From assembly GCF_029784135.1 (NCBI RefSeq), contig NC_073745.1:237555664-237619663 (forward strand): a stretch of 64,000 nucleotides of DNA, written 5' to 3'. Below the pieces are notes generated by a model. It saw only the letters and a list, made by a program, of their open reading frames with translations. It ran no database searches and was not told the origin of the DNA. This stretch comes from Toxorhynchites rutilus septentrionalis (Eukaryota; Arthropoda; Insecta; Diptera; Culicidae). This document shows, piece by piece, positions 1 through 12,009 of this stretch. The position numbers were made by a program, and so were the translations under genes. Numbering within the stretch: position 1 is the stretch's first letter; every line of letters starts with the position of its first letter.

Positions 1-295
1 CGATTGGCCCCCTTGGTATAAACAGTAAAATAAGTTGAAATGTAAATATACAATAGATTTAAGAATCGAGTGTGATCATCAACATTGTAACAATTCCCTT
101 ATATCCCATCCCTTTCCTGAAAGATGTCACCCTCTAAACTCGAGTAAACCGCGAGTAATCGGTTTCCCACCTTACTAACCATAGTGTTAGGAAAATTATT
201 TATGTATAGTTTTAAAACATATACTTAAGAATTCGGCTCCTTTAAACTAATGTAACTGAGCCTGTAAAAATAAACGATTTATATAAAAAAAAAAA
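1..295 (+). mobile_element. 3' tail of RNase H-type LINE, copy 1 (cut by window start)
   Basis: This non-coding 3' tail matches the reverse complement of the 3' end of the LINE at 54369-55903. Shared landmarks are the block CCGCGAGTAATCGGTTT, the block GAATTCGGCTCCTTTAAAC and the final TGAGCCTGTAAAAATAAACG, followed by an A-tract near 285-298. The rest of this copy lies outside the window. Confidence 0.75.
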
Positions 296-515
296 AAACA
301 TTGTTACAATTTCCTTATATCCCATCCTTCTCCTAAAAATATGTCACCCTCCTAAACTCGAGTACACCGCGAGTAATCGGTTTTCCACCTTACTAACCAT
401 AGATGTAAGAAAATTGTTTATATATATAGTTTTAAAATTATATTTAAGAATTCGGCTCCTTTAAACTTAAGTAACTGAGCCTGTAAAAATAAACGAATTA
501 AAAAAAAAAAAAAAA
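296..515 (+). mobile_element. 3' tail of the same LINE, copy 2, in tandem
   Basis: A second copy of the same tail begins at CATTGTTACAATTTCC, directly after the A-tract of copy 1, and ends in its own A-tract near 498-514. It covers only about the last 220 bp and diverges a little from copy 1, for example by small indels. Head-to-tail order suggests either a 5'-truncated insertion into the poly(A) of copy 1 or a tandem-tailed template. Confidence 0.7.
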
Positions 516-1996
516 ATCATTCTTAATCCTTATTAGTACGTTTTCGTTCTGACCGCTTGTTATCGATGCTAGATGGTCGTTGTTTTATGAAAAAAAAATG
601 GTTCAACTCTTAACATAAACTCGTATTAACACCATAATCCCCGTGTCGGTCCCTTGGGACTGATGTTAAGCTTTTCGTTAGAAAAACCTTGATCATTTAG
701 ATTGACAGTTTAATAATAAGGAAATATAAGAAAAATGGTTTGTTTTCGAATGTTTTACTATATGTGACTACACTCTAGTCGAATTTCTGACTATTTACTT
801 TTTGTACAATAATATCTTTAGGAGCGGTGACCGACGCTGATATTGATGCGGGGTGAATGGAAAGCGTAAGAAGAACAATTCGGGGCTCAACGTGTTAACC
901 TTGGAAATGATTCATTGTTTTATTATTCGCAGTAAATTCCCTTAATTGTTCGATATTTTCATATTCCGATTTTGCATTATTCGTGACACAATTACTTGAT
1001 TATAATTGCAGATATTCGATTATTTGAATTAATCGAACGATTTCGTTCTTTTCATACGTCATATCGGACTCAGGATTGATATTCGGTTCTATCAGCCCGA
1101 TAGAACCCTATGGACCCTTTGGATTATACTATCTGGGCAAATGTTGATTTACATGCCTGTAAAACGTTTCACTACACTGCCATCGCTCTGATATCACCTA
1201 TACAACGGACATGGCAGTTCATATCGGATGATTACGTTCGCAAGGTATGCTCCAAGTTCAGTAATCGCTTCGTCAAGGTGATCAACTAAAATGGAGATCA
1301 TTTCGACTTCTTCTGATAAACATGATTCAACTCAAAATCGTGAATTGAAATTAATTAAACATTAATCAATTAAAAAAAACAAAAATTCGCAATTTTTATT
1401 GGTGCACCTTGCGCAAACTACGGGCTTGCATCTTATAAAATTTGTTTTGTTTTAGGGTTCAATTTGGTTCGGTATTGCTCGGTAATCTTATTGTAACGAA
1501 TAGGGGAGGAGCACCATCAGCATTTGACCAACATTCCACCGGGGTTGATTACTCAATCTTCGCCCTAATTAATTGTACAAATGCGGCACCGCAGGATGGA
1601 GTGGATATGTTACTCGACGTTACTCGACAATAGTCCACATATACCATTTGTAGGGTCTATTTTATGCCTGGAGGACCAACAGGACTTGGAATACAAAAAA
1701 GAAGAAGTTCAGTGAGTTTTCCAGTGCACGTATGGACGCCTTCTTCCGTCTTCTTACAAACTGGGAGTCGCGCCACCGTCGCTGGTGGAAACAGGAACCA
1801 TCGGAAACAATTAGTAAACGTCTCTGACGACTCCTTCACGTTTCGCGGATTCTTTGCTTTCCCTGACAAAATAAGTTCATTGATCACTGTATATTTTCAG
1901 AGAAGAATCTCTGTATGAAATAAATCAGCGAATAACCATGCAATTTCCAGGTGAACACCTCTGACTGACAAGTAGCAGAAAATCACGATTCATCGC
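516..1996. other. AT-rich stretch with no supported gene
   Basis: I see no recognisable domain, splice-consistent exon or repeat structure. The short frame at 1442-1633 follows a TTTGTTTTAG acceptor-like site but has no recognised similarity and no partner exon. Confidence 0.4.
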
Positions 1997-2783
1997 TTAA
2001 CCCTTTCACTACGGCAGTGTGCTCCGTCGGAGTGCTACCGCTGTACGAAGCACTGCGCCGCAAAGTATGCATATCGCGCTGGTGTGATCGATGTGCAGTA
2101 TCACCCTGATGTCGACTATAGACGACTTCCGTACACACAGCTCATCGCGCAGATGTCGTCTAAATGATGATGATGATGGTCCCGCCACCTTCCCCTGCAA
2201 AGGTTTGAGCAAGACGAGTTATCTAGAAGATTATATTTTTTTCCTCAGCTTTGAAATTAGTTTAACAAAAAAAAACGAACTGATTTTACTTACAGATATA
2301 AATTCAAAAAAATATTTTATTACATTATCAAAAGAGAAGCCAATACTCAGTCTCGTCCGCCACAGAGCCGATACGATCCCGACTAGGCCCACCAGAGCAT
2401 AAGTCCAACCGCCAGCCTAATTTTGGAAAGACAATGAGTACCCCCATACAGAAATGTTGAGAAATTTTCCATCATGAAAAAAAACCTAGACCGGCCCTCA
2501 CAAAACTTTTATTTTATATCCTTTATATCTGTGCGACGCACGCGAGGCTCAAACTTTTGTAGCCTTCTTTTATTTTTTTAAACCACTACAAAAGAAAACA
2601 ACAAATTAAAAAAAAAAAATAGTCCATCACCATCATGATCATGACAGACATAATATTGACGAATACAATTTTTGAAAGATAATATTAAAAAAACAACAAA
2701 TTCTACGCAGTATAGTTCGTTAAAAAAAACTTCGTCAGGTACAATCTTCGTCAAAAAAATAAAAAAATTACATTATTCGGCTG

Positions 2784-3281
2784 TTAAGAAAACACAGCTT
2801 TAATGTGTGAAATACAGTGCCTCTTGAATTCTGTAAGTGTTGTTGCACATTTAATATGTCTTGGCATCGAGTTGAAAAGATTTATTCCTTTGAAGTACGA
2901 CGAATTTGGTGAAGCACATGACAAGAAATTAGGTGTTCTCAATTCATTCGCGTTTCTAGTGTTATATCTATGAAAATCACTTCCTCTTTCAACTTGATCA
3001 CTCAAATATCGAGGCAAACCGTTAACTACTTTAGAAATGAACACCACAGTTAAATAAAAAATTCTTTGCTTCACGGATAACCATTGCAGAGCGTCCAGCA
3101 TCAAATATGAGGAAGTGAACCTATTACATTTAAGAATCAATCGCATTATTTTATTCTGTAAGCGCTGTAACCTTGATATTTGTGTGTCATTGGCTAAAAA
3201 TAGAATGGGGGGTCGAGGCTTCGTTACTTTCTGTGTATTAGAGATAGGAAATTGCGTTATGTAGGGGGGGAGGGGGTCCAA
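2784..3281 (-). pseudogene. C-terminal part of CR1/L2-like reverse transcriptase ORF
   Basis: An open frame encodes the C-terminal region of a non-LTR polyprotein. It contains the RLQRLQNKIMRLI and [14 protein letters not shown] segments, which match the post-RT thumb and C-terminal region of CR1/L2-type LINEs, and ends in the [10 protein letters not shown] segment before its stop. It aligns almost residue for residue with the frame at 35259-35558. The most upstream 40 or so residues probably belong to other repeat sequence. The element is not autonomous because the RT core is separated from it by insertions and carries stops. Confidence 0.65.
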
Positions 3282-3326
3282 AATCCGGATTTTTAGCGTT
3301 ACGTAATTTGTGCACGACGCCTTATA

Positions 3327-3477
3327 TTAGGCTGTCAAAAAAGTCCTGCGGTATTTTTTTTGAATTTTCATTTGTTCATAAAATTAGTTACAATCATCTG
3401 TTTTAAGTCAAATATGCGCCGTTTTGTTCGATGACTTGTTCCCAACGAGATGCCAACTTCATAATACCCCTGTTATA
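3327..3477 (-). mobile_element. Mariner scrap: terminal repeat plus transposase C-terminus
   Basis: It begins with a mariner-type terminal repeat (TTAGGCTGTCAAAAAAGTCC). On the minus strand it encodes a short C-terminal piece including SRWEQVIEQNGAYL followed by a stop, which is the usual end of DD34D mariner transposases. The rest is missing: at 4395 the host LINE resumes at once. The DD41D mariner sits at its truncated edge. Confidence 0.6.
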
Positions 3478-4392
3478 CAGGGTGGGCCATTTAAAGTGGA
3501 AGCATCTGGCAACCCCATAACTTTTGACAGAGATGTCAGATTAACAAATGTCATACCGCGTTGGAAGCGTCATTTCAGTACAATTTTAACCATGGAACAA
3601 TACACACCTAAACAACGCACTGAAATTGTTCAGCTGTACATTCAAAATAACTTCTCAATTGTGTTAACTAAACGTGCATGGAAAAATAAAAATAAAGTTA
3701 AAACATCGCCTGGAGACAACACTATACGTCGATTATATGCCAAATTTATATCGTCTGGTAGTGTTGGTAATGCCAGTCATCTGTCCAGACAACGACCAAG
3801 ACGTTTCGACGAGAATATTGATGCCGTTCGAGCCAGTGTTGCAGAGACTCCATCGACATCAGTTCGCCATCGTTCGCAAGAGTAAGGCATCTTTTTATTG
3901 CCATTTGTTCGTGAAAATGAATTGGACAATTACTGGTTCCAACAGGACGGCGCTACATGCCATACAGCGGCTGCCACGACCAAATTATTGCGCGAAATGT
4001 TCCCCGGAAGATTAATATCGAAAAACGGCGATTATGACTGGCCACCGAGATCACCTGATTTGACGCCTCCTGACTTTTTTATGGGGATATTTAAAATCCA
4101 AGGTATACACTGGTAAACCAAGGACCCTGGCTGCGCTGAAAGACAATATCCGACAAGAAATTGCTGCCATATCGGCCGAAACATTGGGCAAAGTGATGGA
4201 AAATGCCGAAAAAAGGGCACATTTTGCGGTCAAGGCCAGAGGCGGTCATTTACGAGATATCATAATCAAAAAGTAGTTAGAACAAATCTCCTTGGACCAA
4301 AATAAATGAATTTCAAAAAAAAATTTTAAAATTCCACTTCTTTACTTTGCTATTGCAAAAACAAATCCTTCCACTTTAAATGGCCCACCCTG
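3478..4392 (+). mobile_element. DD41D (rosa-like) mariner, internally deleted copy
   Basis: A 915-bp element is bounded by inverted repeats beginning CAGGGTGGGCCATTTAAAG, with TA on each side (3476-3477, 4393-4394). It is nearly identical to the 1315-bp copy at 28965-30279 but lacks about 400 bp. The deletion junction is near 3891, where GGCATC runs straight into TTTTTATTGCC. It is a non-autonomous deletion derivative that might still be mobilised in trans. Confidence 0.88.
3592..4276 (+). pseudogene. DD41D mariner transposase, deleted and frameshifted
   Basis: The ATG at 3592 opens the N-terminal DNA-binding region (MEQYTPKQR...), which stays open to about 3885. The roughly 400-bp deletion then removes the first catalytic Asp block. 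The second Asp motif (WFQQDGATCH) and the WPPRSPDLTPPDFF block survive in another frame. A further loss of T residues near 4074-4081 shifts the frame before the conserved C-terminus, which ends at a stop near 4276. It cannot make an active enzyme. Confidence 0.85.
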
Positions 4393-4394
4393 TA

Positions 4395-5255
4395 CTTACA
4401 GAATGCGAATGCGCCGTATCGTGTTCAACAACAAGGGCCTACAAATTGTCTCGAAAGCGCGTTTTAGATCCAAGAAAACAGTAATGATGATATCTTTACA
4501 TTCCAATTTCTCTTTCCATTTTGCTAACACCAGGTTCAATGCGGTTTCACAGGAATGACCTTCCCGATAGCCCGATTGTTCGGCAAATCGTTACATTTCG
4601 AATAGTCCAACAGCTGGCCTTTAACAACAAGTTCCAAAATTTTCTCTAATGTGTGCAACATGTTGATGGGACGAAACTCTTCGGCTTTAATCGTTTCAGC
4701 ATCGTAGGAACTATGAAAGATTCCTTCCACACCCGAGGCACATGCCTAGTTATTAAAGATTTATTAATAAGGTCAGCAAGATGTAATCAATGACATGAAA
4801 GCAATCTTAAATAACTCTAGCATTAACATTATCAACACTAGCCGTGTTTCCTAAAGAAAAGCAAATAGTCCTAAGTTCGTTAAATGTAATTGGGTGAAAA
4901 CTTTCAAACCTACAATTATTATTAACCGGCTGTTTTATTCCATCAGGTTCATCGACCAATCCAATAGATTGATTGAACAATGAAACACTATTGACAAAAT
5001 ATTTGTTAAACTTAGATGCTATAGCTTGTCCAGATTGTTCAAAAGTGCCATTGAAGGTTATGGGTTGCTATTACTAGGTTTTAATAAAGATTTCAGAATT
5101 TTCCATAACTCTTTGCTGTTGCTTTGATGCTGATCTATTATCCTCTGTATATATTCACAACGAGTTTTCTTAATCAATTGTGAATATCTATTACGCGCGA
5201 TCGTGTACATAGTCCAATGATTTTCATTATCCGTTCTACGAAACTTGTTGTACAA
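4395..5255 (-). pseudogene. RT-domain part of the CR1/L2-like LINE
   Basis: On the minus strand, fragments of reverse transcriptase are readable in several frames. Around 5058-5255 is the pre-RT region (RNRYSQLIKKTRCEYIQRII, then ELWKILKSL). Around 4536-4730 is a block resembling the RT segment that normally reads as RPI..L....K..E. Near 4395-4510 is a remnant of the first catalytic block (VFLDLKRAFETI). Stops and frameshifts separate them. It continues downstream of the DD41D insertion as the C-terminal part at 2784-3281. Confidence 0.6.
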
Positions 5256-5313
5256 TCTGTCTCTTTTACGCTTAAGGCGCGTCTATAGACGACGCTCGTA
5301 GAGAAAGGGTTAA

Positions 5314-8084
5314 TACTCGATCAGTAAACCACACATTGTTCTTGGTTGCTTGACGAAGTCTGTCCAAAGTTTAGGAGCACATCTAGTTCAGCAACGTCGG
5401 ATCATCACTGTGTGATCCAATAGACCATTATACTCGTCGCATTATAGTTAGTCTTTTAGTTGCAAGGAATAAAGCATGCTGAAAAGTTCGTCTTCTTATA
5501 AAAGCTCTTTTGTGTTCATTGTTATGATTGTGAAATAAGATTTCAATATACATTTTAAGTGTCTCTTTGATTTTCTAAACTAAAAATGTGCTTTAATTTG
5601 AAGCCCATAACGATATCCGATATCCAGCAAAATTAAAATATAAGACACAACGTAGGGTTTGAACGATTAATGAGTGTTACTTTTAAGTTCAATTTCGTCT
5701 CTGTAGACGTAAATTCCAATCAACAGAATGGGTAAAAATCAATGCATATTCATACTACCTGTTTATGCAAGCTTCATCAGGATCAAGTCTAGAAATGATT
5801 TGGGATGGAAACGATCTATTGCGTCACGATTATCGCCAAGTCGACTAGTCGATTCTCATTATGGAACATTATACTGTACAATCAGGTATCTCGCATATCT
5901 CTCATCGCATCGCATCAAACCGAACAGTGGTGTATGCAAGAAGTGGCAGCCCCCATGCAAGACAAAGTATAAATATTTGCAAGCATTAATTCCATTGCGT
6001 CCCAGCCGTCGTCAATGATATTAAAGTTCATAGGTAACAGTAGTGCTTCCTGGTTGTAGTGGCGGTCTGATTTGTGTAACGGGAATCGAGTTTTTCTCTC
6101 CGCGGTCCAACAGTATGGCCCCCTCAATGGCAGTGGCAGCAGCTGCCACCGACAACAACCATGACTGATGTGAGCCCGTATGCTAAGGCTTCGCGAAATT
6201 ACCATAACGTAGTGCTTCACGTTGGGTCCTACGGATCAATATGAGGAGATGAAGAAAGTGAGAGGGATGAAACAAAATATCAGTTATCTGCTGAAATGAT
6301 ATTTTCATAAAACCCCGCAGGTACCAAACACATATCGAGTACCAGTTGGTAGAATGTGGCTGGTGGCTAGTGTTGCATCACCGATAGACTAATCGCAATC
6401 GCATTATCCTGCCCGCAGAACAGTATGTCTGCCAGCTCCAATCTAACCATCAGCAAAGTGGTGAAATCCAACCCATTGTGATATTGAAATTGTAGACCAA
6501 CTAAATTTAATGTTGCTGTGTCTTCATTGTATAATATGAACTCGATAGAAACAGACACTAATCCGGCGAAACGAAAACTGAAAGTAATATTTTTCCAATT
6601 TTAACGTAACTGACCTAGTTGAAGATTTGATATCAAGCGATTCATTCAAGTCAAAGCTCTGTTCGAAGTCGATAAACTGGTCTCAACTTATAATTCTACA
6701 AAATTGTTTCCCTCTGTGAAAAATCGTCGCGCTCTGTTAGTAACCGCGTGTTTGTACCAAGAAATAGTCATTATTTTACGACCAACAGGTCATGTTTTAG
6801 TACCGACATTGAATTATGATGAGAATTTCCCTTGAATTAACTTTCATATAACTGATGTTCAACGCTGTTAATAATCCTCTAATTATCTTGATTCGCTATT
6901 CTCCTGTTTGCTTCAATGGAAAGAAAAAAAACTACGCCGGGTGTGAGTTAATAAAGTGCGAATCAAATATTTATCAACGTCTGTTTATGCCTCCTCGCAG
7001 CGCTTATGGCTGGTAATATTTAATCGACTGGTAAGATCCTCCCGAGCATAACATTACATAATGTTTAAGCCTCAGTGCAAACACTCACATTTTCCTTCTT
7101 GTAGCAATCTTGGGCCTCGCGCCACGGCGATAGGAATCAGCGCCTTCTTTGTTTTCCCGAGAGCCGAAGCCTTCGAGTGGCTGAAGAAATATTTAGACAT
7201 AACACGCGAGGCGAAGATCTGCGCATCGTTTCACCTGTTTGTGTCTTTGCGCAACCTTTCGCGTCGGCCCGTTTGACCATTGCACGCACAATGACCGCAC
7301 TGGTCGACCCCTGGCGAACACCACGGAACGGCAAATGGCGTTCCGTTCTGGTAATTCACAACCGACTAGAGCGAGCCGTCTGTAAATTTTCCCCGGACGG
7401 AGACAGCAAAAGTGAAAATTCTTACACAAATTACAACTTCCCAGTTGACCACCAGAATGAAGGCAATAACTCAGGGTTCATTATCTAATCGTGCTGGTAT
7501 CGCCGATTGAACACCTCCCATTTTCACGCCATGCAACGAACTATGGTCCACACTGGATGGACTATCGATATAAGCTTGCGAGGCACAAAACGATTGCAAC
7601 AAAACAATACTTTCTGTGAAGCCTCTCTTCATTCCGGTCAAGATGTGGACACTATGAAAGAAAAAAAAATAAGATGATATCAACATGCGGGCAGGATGAT
7701 TTTGCGCGAAATTTGAATTCAACCGTGCTCCAGTGGTTTTGTAATTTATAAGTCAGAAGGTTGGCCGGTGGCTCTGGAGGGCTTTTTGTCTGCTCTCCCA
7801 CTGCAGTTCGTACATTAGGTTGAAGTCAACGTTCCGGTGAACTACCGGAATATCGAAGGCAGTGTTATTATGGATAACGGATCTCGGGGGGAAATTGCTG
7901 GTTGCCAAGCGACAATTTGTTTGCAGCTGGTATATTCTGGATGTTCGTTACATTGTTTGTGATTTTTTTTTTATTCAATCAATCCGTTTGTTTGGTTCAT
8001 TCGCCGTACCTCTTTACGGAACAGAATTCAATTTCATTTTAAAAATACTATTTTTTGGTTATAATTAGGGTTATTCATTGCAGA
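5314..8084. other. No supported gene; GC-richer island at about 7080-7420
   Basis: No recognisable domains. The 7080-7420 stretch is clearly richer in G+C and CpG than its surroundings and is open in several frames on both strands, which is what GC-rich sequence does by chance. It could be a promoter, a non-coding exon or an old repeat. Nothing in the sequence decides this. Confidence 0.35.
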
Positions 8085-8088
8085 TTAA

Positions 8089-8823
8089 CCCCTTGCCGTA
8101 CGATTTAATTTCCAACAACAGGACCCAAACACGAGCACATTGAGTCATTCCGATTGAGTCGATTCCGTATCCATTTCACATCGATAGACCACGAGTGAGG
8201 TTCGTTGGTGTACGTTCTGGCACAGTCTAATCGCCAGGAGCAGTCTTCAGAAAACAAACGCAGCGCTGCGCTTGAGTTTAATTTTCATCAGCGCGCGCTC
8301 AAAGAAAACTCGTATTCTATCTTGGTGCGAAGAGCACAAAATACATAAGCACGACAGCGCAAAATGTACCCGGCGCAAAACTCAGATACTAAACATTACT
8401 TCTCACTTGTGTGATGCGCGTCTCATTCTATAAACACACACATACACATCAAATTCGAGCGCCCGCTTTGTCTTCGTTCGTTCTAAGCAAAGCATAAAAA
8501 CAATAGCGCGCTGCCATTTGAACCGTATACGCTTGTGTGAAGAAAAATATCTCAACAGAGAGAGCAATCCAGTTCAAGCGCGCAGTATAGAAATACGGCG
8601 CAAGCATGGCGCAAATTTCAGCGTAAAACTCAGCTTAACACTGGGCGCAAATCTCTGCGTAAGAACGGCGCTGACAACCAAACATTTCATCTGTGTTTCG
8701 GAGCGTGCTCATTTGCCACAAGAAGTGGGAGCTCAACTGGGTACAAAATCTTGTTGCGCATCAGCACCGAGTTGCATTCTGAAGACTGGTTAAGAGTGTG
8801 GTTCGACGTTATACGTGGAGGGG
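8089..8823. mobile_element. Candidate TTAA-flanked element, about 735 bp
   Basis: CCCCTTGCCGTACG follows TTAA at 8085-8088, and the right end is the inverted counterpart CCCCTCCACGTATA before TTAA at 8824-8827. A second inverted pair (GAGCAGTCTTCAGAA near 8238, TTCTGAAGACTGG near 8778) lies inside. The terminal match is only moderate, so membership of the same family as 45303-45422 is tentative. No coding capacity. Confidence 0.4.
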
Positions 8824-9189
8824 TTAAAAGCGGATTATAACAATTAAATCTTTTATTCGTAAAATCTTAAGTGTGGTTAAAACTCAACATCATAACAAAA
8901 CATATCATTTCCTGGAAACAAATTCCGAGGTATACCAAGACTAGTTCCGACGTCTGTTCAAGTGATTCTCAAACCAGATCCTGCATCTCAGAGATCTAGT
9001 CACTAATAAAGATCAATTTTCGCCGATCTTTTGTGAGTCATGCTTAAAGTAAGCATTATGTCCTGAATTACCCATTCATTTACTGCATATGATAAATTCA
9101 CCTTGAATTAACGGATGCATTTAAAAAATGTACTTATTTTGGATTCAATGAAACAAATTTTCCATAAATACTACGTTTATCAGGCCTTC

Positions 9190-9960
9190 TACAGTTAGCC
9201 GAAACCTTTGCCAAGGCCGATGAACAGATGATTGTCGGTATGTATTTCAGTTCTATCGTGGTCTAGGCGACCAATTGCTTCTCCGCTTCGATTACGAAAT
9301 GTTGGAGTAGGTCCTCCGTTTGAGGTTCGCTTAAAAATATTCCATCAGTTGTCTAACTGCTTGGGAGAGTTGGCGGTCTTCGGTATAGCATTTATCTGCA
9401 GCCGGTCCATCTCCTCCAGTGACATCCTGGCCAAGCCCAGGTTCGGCTAAAAGACCACATTTTCTTTCGCGTGAAATATCTTGATGAAGACAAGTCCTTC
9501 ACCGCAACCCCGAAGGAATGAACAGCGGATTGATCATTCCTTTCTCGCTGATCGTCGGCCAAAGAAGAACCTTCTTCGGGAACTTGGAATATATTTTATT
9601 ATTATTATTATTCTTCATTCTCACAAACCTAAGACATTTGTCTTTTATGTTCAAGATACAATATGGTAATTAATGAAGTTCGTCATCCTCAAAGACATCC
9701 CTGATTTGACTACATCGCTTACATCATCCTTATGGGGGACGTAAAGTCCCCGATCCCCGATCCCTTGCCGTCTAAGATGGTTTCAACCAGCACCTTCAAC
9801 CATTCCTTCTGTGTGATTTCCTGCTGTTCAGACACGGCCGGCCTCCAATGGCCTTCTAGAATAGCACAAACGTTCCCAAAGGAACTTTAGCCCTCTCAGC
9901 GTAGGTATCAACTTGGGTCACTTTATAACACTAAGTTGATATTTTTTATGTCAAACAACA
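9190..9960 (-). pseudogene. Decayed mariner-superfamily transposase (ITmD37E-like)
   Basis: Minus-strand frames give scattered blocks resembling the catalytic half of ITmD37E-type transposases: a KVLFW-like block (RRFFFGRRSARKE), a VF.PNLGLA block where the second catalytic Asp would sit, and a NAIPKTANSPKQL block before a degenerated ENFW region. Many stops and frameshifts are present. No terminal repeats could be fixed. Confidence 0.35.
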
Positions 9961-10394
9961 CACGTTTAATGTATTCTGAGTGGTAGGCTCTAGAACACGC
10001 GTGACTACAGTGTAAGTTAGAAGGCCTCAACTGTGTGGTTCTGAATGAAAATGTCCATTTTGGCCAGGTACTTCTTCAACGTTTTACAGGTTGCTCCAAT
10101 CTCCCGGTCTAAGGTGCGAAATGATGTTGATTTTTCTTTTCAGTTTGCACTGCACTATACGGTTACGCAGCACCGTCAGGCAGCCATGCTTTCATTTGAC
10201 GCTCTTTCCTTTCTCCAGAAGGGAGAGAATGTTGTAAATGTCGAATCGGCTATATACGGCGCACAAGAAGTACCCAAAGATATCCAATTCCTTCGTACGT
10301 GGTGGAACTGGCAGCACGAAAAAAGCATCAAGTGTTGTCGCTCGACTGTTTTTGCCATGGTTGCTGCAAATCAACATTTTTTTATCTACAATGA

Positions 10395-11240
10395 TTCTAC
10401 ATTCCATTGAGATTGACAATGTTTCGCCAATAAACCTGATCCGTGGCTGCAGCCTCCAACTCCGAGCGACACCATTTCTTCCCAAGTCTTATTCCACCTG
10501 GTCCAACCACCTCGCTCGCTGAGCTCCTCTTGTTCTTGTCCCCACCGGATTGGATGCGAACACCACCTTTGCGGGGCTGCTGTCCCGCATCCTAACAACA
10601 TGTTCTGCCCATCGCACTCGTCCAGTCTAGGCAACTTACTGAACAGTGGATTCACCGTAGAGTTCTGCCAACTCGTGGCTCATCCTTCCCTAAACTGCCA
10701 CTAAACATCCATGCTTCGTAGCCAACCAGTCGAATCAGGAATTTTTACATGGTACACTTCGTACGGGGTCGGCATTTGTTGGATCTTAGCGATTTGTGGA
10801 GCACATAATAGACACGACTTCCGTCCGTCTTCGAATTTCACGGCTGTTGTTGTTGTCAATTGTTAACAACGTGCTAAAGTAGATGAAGTATTTAGTCTTG
10901 ATACATTGATTCCAAGCCCATTCAGCCCTTCTTCGTGTTCCAGTAGGGTATACAAATCCGCAAATAAACTGACTGGATTTGTTGTGAAGCGTGTCCCGCT
11001 TGTTGAAGCTCGCTCTCCGCACAACACCTTTCAGCGCCACGTTGAAGAACAGACAGGAGAGTCCGCCGCCTTGTCTAAGTCCCCTGTGTGTCTCAAAGGA
11101 CAGATCACATCGCGTCCGTTCGTTACTATGCACCTTATTTTTTCCTACACATTTCGACTCACACACAAAGCCCTTGTTCGAGGCATTTAGTTTATTGAAC
11201 AACTTCCGCGATTCTCGAGAGTGATAAAGCAGCAAAGTCG
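10395..11240 (-). mobile_element. RTE-type LINE, 3' fragment (copy 3)
   Basis: Read on the minus strand this matches the C-terminal end of the elements at 45560-47860 and 49000-51350. It has the LPRLDECDGQNMLLGC stretch (frameshifted relative to the usual RWAGHVAR), the PAKVVFASN-like region and the WTRWNKTWEE segment, then the terminal region ending near GGCGAAACATTGTC. Frames are broken. It is a 5'-truncated, old copy. Confidence 0.6.
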
Positions 11241-12009
11241 ATAAGTCTTAGGCCGTTCTCGGATGGGCGCTAGACCTGCCAAATAATGGTCTGAACTCCT
11301 CCTCTAAACATAAATCAACTGATAAAACTGTCAATTTTTTTTCTGTACACTACAGGGTTGATACAATTGGTAATGTAATGGGGGTGTGGATTCCCCCAGA
11401 TGGCAGGATAATCGCGTAGGAATCGCTAAAATCAGTCAATTCAAAAATACTTTACGTACGTTACCGTACAAGATTGTAGAGCTTCGAATTAAGTAGAATC
11501 CTTAAAGTTTTTTCGTATTCTTTGTCGAGTATTTACACACCACATAATGGAATCGACCTATTTGACGAACTATTTCCCTAACTTTTCCATAGTGGAATGC
11601 TTCAATTTGTCCATTTTATTTTTTCAACACGCCATCGTGTTAAGTGGCCTTATGCAAAGAAGCAAACAAGCTAAATAAAACCGTTTGAAAAGAGAAAACA
11701 TTTGTTTACATCACGCACTTGCAAACACACATATAAATATCACACATTGCAATATTGTATAGAAACACTCGAGTAGGAGAAACCAGCGTAAAATCGACAC
11801 TGTGAGTAAAACCGACATCCCCTGATTTTTCCAATTAAAAGCAAAGCATTTTTTGCAAAGTTTCAGAGTTTTTTTCTCTGTACATACTTGTCATTTTTTA
11901 TGTTACGAGCCACCCTATAGCTGCGGAAGTCGCTTTGCTGTCAAAACAAACAACAAAATACAACAGGTCAACAAACAGTGTAGGACTACGCTTGTTCAGT
12001 GTGTTTTGT

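Larger units (their letters stand above)
2163..5279 (-). mobile_element. CR1/L2-like LINE, 5'-truncated, interrupted
   Basis: This is a minus-strand non-LTR retrotransposon. Its 3' end, at the low coordinate, is an ATG/CAT trinucleotide run rather than poly(A), as is common in the CR1/L2 group. CGTCTA occurs at both borders (2157-2162 and 5280-5285), consistent with a target-site duplication inside the TTAA MITE. Coding remnants are an RT part at 4395-5255 and the C-terminus at 2784-3281. A DD41D mariner and an older mariner scrap interrupt the two. A second copy of the family lies at 35235-36288 on the other strand. Confidence 0.7.
2001..5309. mobile_element. TTAA-flanked MITE (piggyBac-like), split by a LINE
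   Basis: Outer ends are CCCTTTCACTACG on the left and the reverse complement CCCTTTCTCTACG on the right, with TTAA on both sides (1997-2000 and 5310-5313). TTAA duplication and CCC-starting termini are typical of piggyBac-group elements. Without the LINE at 2163-5279 the element would be about 190 bp, so it is a non-autonomous miniature element. No transposase belongs to it. Confidence 0.6.

Noticed and set aside
5915..6558. Minus-strand frames of 63-101 codons
   Set aside because: No recognisable motif and no splice-compatible partners.
7137..7488. Overlapping frames on both strands of the GC-rich island
   Set aside because: Open frames on both strands are expected in GC-rich DNA. No recognised product.
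10045..10485. 121-codon plus frame and opposing minus frames
   Set aside because: No recognised similarity. The minus frames enter the RTE fragment in the wrong frame.
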